Positions 6,495-11,702 of a stretch of DNA of 11,702 nucleotides are shown one piece after another; the first letter of the stretch is position 1; each line of letters opens with the position of its first letter. Source of the DNA: JAZNOQ01 sp045589215 (lineage in GTDB: Bacteria > Bacillota > Clostridia > Oscillospirales > CAG-272); assembly GCA_045589215.1 (NCBI GenBank), contig JAZNOQ010000063.1, forward strand, positions 1 through 11,702, given 5' to 3'. A program made the position numbers and the translations under genes. The notes beneath the pieces were generated by a model. The model saw nothing but the letters and a program-made list of their open reading frames with translations. It was not told the DNA's origin and did not search any database.

Positions 6495-9400
6495 TTACAC
6501 GAGCGCGAAGGGGTCGACGTCATTCACGAGCGCGGGAAGAAGCTTCACACGGAAGGTGAATTCGGTTTCGTCGAGGCGGTACTTTTCAAGAAGCTCGGGA
6601 CCGCAGGAGTTCGAACCGATACCCGCGTGGCGGTAATCGATATGAACAACCGTTTCCTTCATCGGAACGAGCTCGTAGTCGTGTGCCGTTTCGGTCAGCT
6701 GTTGCGTTGTGAAGTGACTACAGTTAAAGCTGAAATCCGCGCCGTCGCGAAGGGCGAAAATACCGTTTCCCGCGATCGAGGAAACAGCCATCCACTTGGT
6801 ATCCGCGTGTGCCATATTCTCCTGAGGACGGACGTAATGCTCAAAATGCTCCGAGACCGTTGTTTCGAATCTGCCGAGACGCGATGCGAGGCGCTTGTCG
6901 ATATAGCTCTCGACGGGGCCTCTGCCGAAGTATTCGAGACGTTCGCTCTCCTCGGGCATACTGAATGTGATACCAAAGCGCGGCAGAGGCGGGAGTCCCT
7001 CTCTGACCTTGCACTCGTACGAGATCGATAGCATTCCGTCTGCAGTCACCGTATACGTCACGTCGGCGTACAGGACGGGCATCTGTTTGAATGCCCCGAG
7101 CGAGATCTTCGCCTTGACGGTAACGGCATTCGTGTCGACGGACGCGACCGCACAGGAATCCGTACGAATGGTCAGATCGTGATAGCCCACCTCCATCCAT
7201 TTCAGCTTGAGCTTTCGCTCGTTGTCGATCGGCGCTCTCCAAATCGTCGGAAGGATCGGAGACGCAAGCAGCTCTCTGCCGCCCGACAGGATTGAAACGA
7301 TCGATACGTGAACGGTATCGAAGGTATATACGCGATCGGATGCCGACACGACAATCTTGCCGAATTCCTCGGAAACCGAAAGCGCCTCGGTCACGACGAG
7401 CGGGACCGCATTGGCGTTTGCTTCGGCGGAAAGCTCGAACTGATCCATGCCGACCTCATATCCGATGTCCGCCCAGTCGGTGACGTCGTTCTGTACGAGG
7501 GACACGTTCAGGACGTTATAGCCCGAAGAAAGCTGACCGAGCGTCAATTTATAGTCCGCAGTACCTTCGGGTGCGACTGTGAGAGACGCGATTCTGCCCG
7601 AGCGGAGCTTCTTGCCGTTATGCTCAACGGTATAAACAAGATCGAGATCCGAAAGATCACGGAACCGACGAAGGCTCTTCACGGTCAGAGTCGAGGTCGA
7701 AGCGTCAAAGGAAACGCGGTAGGGCTTCAGAACCTCCTTCAGTTCAAGCATTCCCGTATGTGGACGACGGTCGGGATAGACGAGTCCGTCGACACAGAAG
7801 TTGCCGAAATTCGGCACGTCACCAAAGTCCCCACCGTAAACATAGTGTGGATCTGCAAGTCGATTCTCCCCCGTTGCGACCGAGTGGTCGAGCAACTCCC
7901 AAACGCATCCGCCGAAGAAGCGGTCGTCAGAATAGATCAGCTCCCAATAATCCGCGAGATCTCCGGGGCCGTTCCCCATCGCGTGGCAGTATTCGCAAAG
8001 AAGGAGGGGCTTCGTGCAGTTCGGGTTATCGAGATGAGTCTCGTAAATATCACGGAAGGAGGGGTACATACGGCTGTCGATATCAATGTGCGAATCATCG
8101 AAGCCGCCGAGCGCGTGCGGATTTTCGGACAGCTTATACATCAAGTTACGGCGGCGTCTCGTTACGTCCTCACAGTGGACGATGTTACGGGGATCTCTCT
8201 CGTGGAGATAATTCGCCATTGTGACCTGGTTCCGTCCGACGCCCGACTCATTGCCGAGCGACCACATAATGACCGATGGATGGTTCTTGTCTCTTTCGTA
8301 CATGCGCTCGACGCGGTCGAGATAAGCATGCGTCCATTCGGGATTGTCGGTCAGCAGCTCCCAATTCTTCACATACGTCATTCCGTGCGTTTCAAGGTCG
8401 GTCTCGTCACAAACATAGATGCCGTATTTGTCACACAGCGCGAGAAAGCGAGGATCGTTCGGGTAATGGCTCGTTCGTACCATATTGATATTATAACGCT
8501 TCATGAGAAGCACATCCTTCAGCATATGCTCCATCGGTGTTGCCGCGCCGAGTACGGGATGGCTGTCGTGGCGGTTGACGCCCTTCGCCTTGACCTTCTT
8601 CCCGTTGACGTAAAAGATCGAATCGCGGATCACAACACTGCGGAATCCGACGGGAACGCGGATATGCTCACTTCCGCACGAAAGCGCAAGCGAATAGAGC
8701 TGCGGCGCTTCGTCCGACCAAAGCATCACGTCGGAAACATCAAGACGAAATTCTCCCGTCCCGTCCGCACGGGCAGAACCGCTTGCAAGAAGCGTGCCGT
8801 GAGGATCGTAAAAGTCATACGCGACCGTTTCTTCTCCGTTCAGCTCAAGCTTCACGTTCATATCTGCGCGCGCAAAATCCTCGCTGAGATAGGTGTAGAC
8901 CTGAAAATCACGAATAGAGACCGCATCGCGAACCAAAAGATAGACCTCGCGGAAGATCCCCGAAAAGCGGAACTTGTCCTGATCCTCAAGATAAGTACCG
9001 TCACACCATTTGAGAACGAGCACCTTGAGGGTGTTCTTACCGTCAACGAGCAGCTCGGTCACGTCGATCTCACTCGTCATATGGCTGACCTGCGAATATG
9101 CCGCGAAGGTATCATTTACGTAGAGATAGAAGCAGGAGTCGACACCCTCAAAATTGATATAGACACGCTTCCCTGCGTTCGCCTTCTTGTCAAACGAGAA
9201 GGCGCGAACGTAAAGCCCGCACGGAATATCATTCGGGAGATATGGCGGATCGATCGGAAACTGATACCCGCGGTTCATATAGTTTGGCACGTCATACCCT
9301 CTGTCAAGGACGCTCTGCCAGGAGCGCGGAACGGTCATTTTGTCAAAGCCATCGACCGAAAAATCCTTCGATATGAAATCGGGCAGCACGTGCGTAGAAG

Positions 9401-9581
9401 GATAATAATGAAAATCCCAATCTCCGCATAAAGAACGGAAGCGGTCGCTCTCCGCACGATTGTCTCGCACTGCAACGGCATCCGACTGATACGGAATGAA
9501 ATACGCGCGCGGATTTTCACAGCCAACGTGCAGATCGGAAAGCGAACGGTGATATTCCGCAGGAAAAACAAAGCACTTCAT
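6495..9581 (-). CDS. lacZ: Beta-galactosidase, glycoside hydrolase family 2
   Basis: The 1028 residues are close to the 1023 of E. coli LacZ. The order is as expected: jelly-roll sugar-binding domain (SWQSVLDRGYDVPNYMN from 87; CGLYVRAF from 121; GVDSCFYLYVND at 146-157), Ig-like domain, TIM barrel from about 320, and C-terminal beta-sandwich (WRAPIDNER from 781). Active-site motifs are intact: GVNRHDSHP (334-342), SHYPND (371-376), CDETDLETHGM with E397 and H399 as likely metal ligands, acid/base E445 in SLGNESG, and nucleophile E530 in LLCEYCHAMGNGPG. It retains the family's hydrolysis of terminal beta-galactosides. No signal peptide is seen, so it is cytoplasmic and needs an importer. The C-terminal GSNSCGP segment lacks the Trp999 of E. 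coli, which to my recollection is common in Firmicutes enzymes. The ATG follows AAGGAGG (9596-9590) at eight bases, an excellent site. No lac permease or repressor gene lies nearby. Confidence 0.97.
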   Translation of the reverse strand: MKCFVFPAEYHRSLSDLHVGCENPRAYFIPYQSDAVAVRDNRAESDRFRSLCGDWDFHYYPSTHVLPDFISKDFSVDGFDKMTVPRSWQSVLDRGYDVPNYMNRGYQFPIDPPYLPNDIPCGLYVRAFSFDKKANAGKRVYINFEGVDSCFYLYVNDTFAAYSQVSHMTSEIDVTELLVDGKNTLKVLVLKWCDGTYLEDQDKFRFSGIFREVYLLVRDAVSIRDFQVYTYLSEDFARADMNVKLELNGEETVAYDFYDPHGTLLASGSARADGTGEFRLDVSDVMLWSDEAPQLYSLALSCGSEHIRVPVGFRSVVIRDSIFYVNGKKVKAKGVNRHDSHPVLGAATPMEHMLKDVLLMKRYNINMVRTSHYPNDPRFLALCDKYGIYVCDETDLETHGMTYVKNWELLTDNPEWTHAYLDRVERMYERDKNHPSVIMWSLGNESGVGRNQVTMANYLHERDPRNIVHCEDVTRRRRNLMYKLSENPHALGGFDDSHIDIDSRMYPSFRDIYETHLDNPNCTKPLLLCEYCHAMGNGPGDLADYWELIYSDDRFFGGCVWELLDHSVATGENRLADPHYVYGGDFGDVPNFGNFCVDGLVYPDRRPHTGMLELKEVLKPYRVSFDASTSTLTVKSLRRFRDLSDLDLVYTVEHNGKKLRSGRIASLTVAPEGTADYKLTLGQLSSGYNVLNVSLVQNDVTDWADIGYEVGMDQFELSAEANANAVPLVVTEALSVSEEFGKIVVSASDRVYTFDTVHVSIVSILSGGRELLASPILPTIWRAPIDNERKLKLKWMEVGYHDLTIRTDSCAVASVDTNAVTVKAKISLGAFKQMPVLYADVTYTVTADGMLSISYECKVREGLPPLPRFGITFSMPEESERLEYFGRGPVESYIDKRLASRLGRFETTVSEHFEHYVRPQENMAHADTKWMAVSSIAGNGIFALRDGADFSFNCSHFTTQQLTETAHDYELVPMKETVVHIDYRHAGIGSNSCGPELLEKYRLDETEFTFRVKLLPALVNDVDPFALV

Positions 9582-9620
9582 AGAAGAGTCCTCCTTCTTC
9601 TCTAAAAAATCCTTCGCTTT

Positions 9621-9649
9621 AGTTTACCACACAAGTACGGATTTGTAAA
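9621..9649 (-). promoter_or_regulatory. Probable lacZ promoter
   Basis: On the minus strand TTTACA (9649-9644) and TAAACT (9626-9621) are separated by 17 bases, and TGG directly before the -10 gives a TGn extension. Transcription would start near 9614, leaving a leader of about 33 bases with the AAGGAGG site. The -35 matches consensus at five of six positions. If Tex lacks its own promoter, this one may also transcribe it. Confidence 0.6.
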
Positions 9650-9653
9650 TATA

Positions 9654-9678
9654 AATTTTCAAAAAATTCGCGAAAATT
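9654..9678. promoter_or_regulatory. Inverted repeat upstream of the lacZ promoter, candidate operator
   Basis: AATTTTC (9654-9660) and GAAAATT (9672-9678) form a perfect 7-bp inverted repeat around an 11-base spacer, and TTCGCGAA (9667-9674) is palindromic within it. It lies four bases upstream of the lacZ -35, where an activator could act. The sequence TTGTAAATA also occurs twice nearby (9643-9651 and 9695-9703), 52 bases apart. AT-richness makes chance repeats likely, so binding is speculative. I found no convincing CcpA cre site in this region. Confidence 0.35.
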
Positions 9679-9727
9679 CCCCGCTCGGTCGGAATTGTAA
9701 ATAAATTGTTATAATTTGGTTTTCGTC

Positions 9728-9756
9728 TTGCATTTTAGAGAAAAATATGGTAAAAT
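9728..9756 (+). promoter_or_regulatory. Probable promoter of the PEP carboxykinase gene
   Basis: TTGCAT (9728-9733) and TAAAAT (9751-9756) are separated by 17 bases, and TGG (9748-9750) gives an extended -10. Transcription would begin near 9763, leaving a leader of about 65 bases. A perfect TATAAT at 9710-9715 is an alternative -10 but has no recognisable -35. The ribosome binding site AAGGAG (9816-9821) stands seven bases before the start codon. Confidence 0.6.
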
Positions 9757-9771
9757 ATAAAATGGAGAACG

Positions 9772-9783
9772 AGGGAATTCCCT
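9772..9783. promoter_or_regulatory. 12-bp perfect palindrome just after the PEP carboxykinase transcription start
   Basis: AGGGAATTCCCT is a perfect palindrome about nine bases downstream of the predicted transcription start. With no loop it is more likely a dimeric repressor site on DNA than an RNA hairpin. No cognate regulator is identifiable here, and a single perfect palindrome of this size can occur by chance. Confidence 0.35.
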
Positions 9784-9828
9784 TTTATTCAAGTAATCAA
9801 AAAATTCCATATACCAAGGAGAAAAAAC

Positions 9829-11616
9829 ATGACACCTACCAGCAACAAGTTTGTTCTTGATTGGATCAAGGACATGGCTGACATGACGCAGCCCGACGAG
9901 ATCATCTGGATCGACGGCTCCGAGGAACAGGCAGAGGCACTCCGTGCAGAGGCTTGCTCGACCGGCGAAATGATCAAGCTGAACCAGGAAAAGCTTCCCG
10001 GTTGCTACCTCCACAGAACCGCAATCAACGACGTTGCGCGTGTGGAAAACAGAACCTTCATCTGCACCTCGAAGAAGGAAGATGCGGGCAACATCAACAA
10101 CTGGATGGATCCCAAGGAATGCTACGACCGTCTCTCTAAGCTCTACAAGGGCTCGATGAAGGGTCGCAAGATGTACGTCATTCCCTATTCGATGTCTGTT
10201 GTCGGTTCTCCTTTTGCAAAGTACGGCATTGAGCTTACCGACTCGATCTACGTCGTTCTCAACATGCTCATCATGACCCGCGTTGGCAACAATGTTCTCG
10301 AAGCACTCGGCGACAGCGCTGACTTCATCAAGGGTCTCCACGCAAGAGCTGATATCGACGAGGAAAAGCGTTATATCGTTCACTTCCCCGAGGACAACAC
10401 CATCTGGTCGATCAACTCGGGCTACGGCGGAAACGTTCTGCTCGGCAAGAAGTGCTTCGCGCTTCGTATCGCTTCTTACCTCGGCCGCAAGGAAGGCTGG
10501 ATGGCTGAGCATATGCTCATCCTCGGTGTAACCTACCCGAACGGCGAGAAGAAGTACCTGACCGCTGCATTCCCGTCCGCTTGCGGTAAGACCAACCTCG
10601 CAATGCTCATTCCTCCGAAGTTCTACACCGAGAAGGGCTACAAGGTCGAGTGTGTCGGTGACGACATCGCATGGCTCCGCGTCGGTGAGGACGGACGTCT
10701 CTGGGCAGTCAACCCCGAGAACGGCTTCTTCGGCGTTGCTCCCGGCACCAACGAAAAGTCCAACCCCAACGCGCTTCACACCGCTCAGAAGAACACCATC
10801 TTCACGAACGTTTGCCACAACCTTGATGACAACACCGTTTGGTGGGAAGGTCTCGACAACAATCCTCCCGTCAATGCGCTCAACTGGAGAGGCGAGCCTT
10901 GGGATTACAAGAAGTACGACAAGAAGGACAAGGTCGGCACCTCGGGCGCTCATCCGAACTCCCGCTTCACCGCTATGGCGATCAACTGCCCCTGCATCTC
11001 CGAGGCATTCAACAAGCCCGAAGGCGTACCGGTCTCCGCGATCATCTTCGGCGGCCGCCGTGCAAAGACCGCTCCCCTGGTTTACCAGTCTACAAGCTGG
11101 CAGAACGGTACCTTCGTTGGTTCTATCATGGCATCCGAAACTACTGCAGCAGCAGCAGGCGCTGTCGGTGTAGTAAGACGCGATCCTATGGCTATGAGAC
11201 CCTTCGTCGGCTATGATATGGGCGACTACTGGGCACATTGGCTTGAAATGGGCAAAAAGATCCCCAATCCTCCTATGATATTCAACGTAAACTGGTTCAG
11301 AACCGATGATGAAGGACATTTCATCTGGCCCGGATTCGGCGACAATATGCGTGTACTCAACTGGATTCTCGCTCGTTGCGAGGGTAAGGTTGATGCAAAG
11401 CTTACTCCTATCGGTTATGTTCCTTATGTTAAGGATATTGAGCTTGAAGGACTTGAAGGAATCGACGAAAAGACCATCGAAGGACTCCTTGAGGTTGATC
11501 GCGAGCTTTGGCAGGAAGATGCAAAGGGAATCAGAGAGTTCTATGCGACTGTAGGTGAAAGAGTTCCTGCAGAGCTTTACGAGGAACTCGAGGCTCTCGA
11601 AAACAGACTTAAGTAA
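9829..11616 (+). CDS. pckG: Phosphoenolpyruvate carboxykinase, GTP-dependent
   Basis: The 595-residue product has full family length and interconverts oxaloacetate plus GTP with PEP, CO2 and GDP in the cytoplasm. The P-loop is AFPSACGKT at 247-255, including the reactive cysteine C252 typical of the GTP class. Likely Mn2+ ligands are K207 or K208 (GNVLLGKKCF), H228 (MAEHM) and an aspartate of GDDIAW (278-279). FGGRRAKTAPLV lies at 407-418. The guanine-stacking phenylalanines F490, F498 and F503 in NWFRTDDEGHFIWPGFG keep the spacing of human F517, F525 and F530, which separates it from the ATP-dependent enzyme. In fermenting anaerobes it may run towards oxaloacetate and fix CO2; in gluconeogenesis it makes PEP. 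It is transcribed alone, divergent from lacZ. Codon use is strongly C-ending up to about residue 425 and then shifts to A/T-ending codons, although the protein sequence stays typical. Confidence 0.97.
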   Translation: MTPTSNKFVLDWIKDMADMTQPDEIIWIDGSEEQAEALRAEACSTGEMIKLNQEKLPGCYLHRTAINDVARVENRTFICTSKKEDAGNINNWMDPKECYDRLSKLYKGSMKGRKMYVIPYSMSVVGSPFAKYGIELTDSIYVVLNMLIMTRVGNNVLEALGDSADFIKGLHARADIDEEKRYIVHFPEDNTIWSINSGYGGNVLLGKKCFALRIASYLGRKEGWMAEHMLILGVTYPNGEKKYLTAAFPSACGKTNLAMLIPPKFYTEKGYKVECVGDDIAWLRVGEDGRLWAVNPENGFFGVAPGTNEKSNPNALHTAQKNTIFTNVCHNLDDNTVWWEGLDNNPPVNALNWRGEPWDYKKYDKKDKVGTSGAHPNSRFTAMAINCPCISEAFNKPEGVPVSAIIFGGRRAKTAPLVYQSTSWQNGTFVGSIMASETTAAAAGAVGVVRRDPMAMRPFVGYDMGDYWAHWLEMGKKIPNPPMIFNVNWFRTDDEGHFIWPGFGDNMRVLNWILARCEGKVDAKLTPIGYVPYVKDIELEGLEGIDEKTIEGLLEVDRELWQEDAKGIREFYATVGERVPAELYEELEALENRLK

Positions 11617-11637
11617 TATAAATTTGTCTGAATAACT

Positions 11638-11675
11638 AAAAAACGGTCCTTGTGATTTTCACAAGGACCGTTTTT
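11638..11675 (+). terminator. Rho-independent terminator of the PEP carboxykinase gene
   Basis: ACGGTCCTTGTG (11643-11654) pairs perfectly with CACAAGGACCGT (11660-11671) around ATTTT. The preceding A run (11638-11643) can pair with the T run at 11671-11675. It begins about 20 bases after the stop codon. Because A6 precedes and T5 follows, it may act in both directions. The remaining 27 bases of the window are AT-rich and too short to interpret. Confidence 0.93.
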
Positions 11676-11702
11676 CGTATATTATTTTTTATAATTAGTC
11701 AT

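Noticed and set aside
7308..9431. Very long open frame (707 codons) on the plus strand opposite lacZ
   Set aside because: It is antisense to a clear GH2 enzyme with intact catalytic motifs, its translation is rich in Arg, Ile, Val and Asp without recognisable domains, and it has no upstream promoter or ribosome binding site. It reflects codon bias of the opposite strand.
9762..9860. Small 32-codon frame (MENEGIPFYS...) overlapping the start of the PEP carboxykinase gene
   Set aside because: Its ATG sits at or before the predicted transcription start and lacks a ribosome binding site. It simply reads through the leader.
9709..11319. 536-codon minus-strand frame opposite the PEP carboxykinase gene
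   Set aside because: It is antisense to an unmistakable PEP carboxykinase, and its translation shows no domain. It breaks off where the sense codon use changes, as expected of a codon-bias shadow.

Overview
The window looks like ordinary chromosome from a Clostridia-type Bacillota, probably an uncultured gut or anaerobic lineage. The grounds are AAGGAGG/GGAGG-like ribosome binding sites, sigma-A-like promoters (several with a TGn extended -10), hairpin-plus-T-run terminators, an MsmX/UgpC-type sugar ABC ATPase, a GTP-type PEP carboxykinase, a cytoplasmic GH2 beta-galactosidase of the Firmicutes type and a SERCA/PMR1-like calcium pump. The taxonomic call is inference; no rRNA or marker gene is present. 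I see no mobile element, CRISPR array, tRNA or rRNA, and no intergenic stretch over 300 bases.

Layout. Bases 1-441 (+) are the C-terminal end of a P-type Ca2+ ATPase, closed by a strong terminator at 454-491. Converging on it is an AraC-family regulator with a PocR-like sensor domain (501-1340, -). A 107-bp divergent region with overlapping promoters and a 31-bp-spaced direct repeat separates it from a FAD-dependent oxidoreductase of unknown substrate (1448-2722, +). The oxidoreductase converges on an orphan carbohydrate-ABC ATPase (2872-4032, -), with a two-hairpin zone between them. Next on the minus strand are the RNA-binding protein Tex (4250-6439) and beta-galactosidase (6495-9581), only 55 bp apart and possibly cotranscribed from the lacZ promoter. 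A 247-bp divergent region carries the lacZ promoter and the promoter of GTP-dependent PEP carboxykinase (9829-11616, +), which ends at a strong terminator (11638-11675).

Functionally this is central and sugar metabolism. LacZ releases glucose and galactose from lactose-like sugars. The MsmX-like ATPase would energise one or several sugar importers encoded elsewhere. PEP carboxykinase links PEP and oxaloacetate, acting in gluconeogenesis or, in fermenters, in CO2 fixation towards succinate. The AraC/PocR protein and the flavoenzyme form a probable regulator-target pair and are the least understood part.

No clearly new biological system is visible. The observations most worth checking are a sharp change in codon use inside the PEP carboxykinase gene near base 11,100-11,290, and the operator-like repeats between the AraC regulator and the flavoenzyme.
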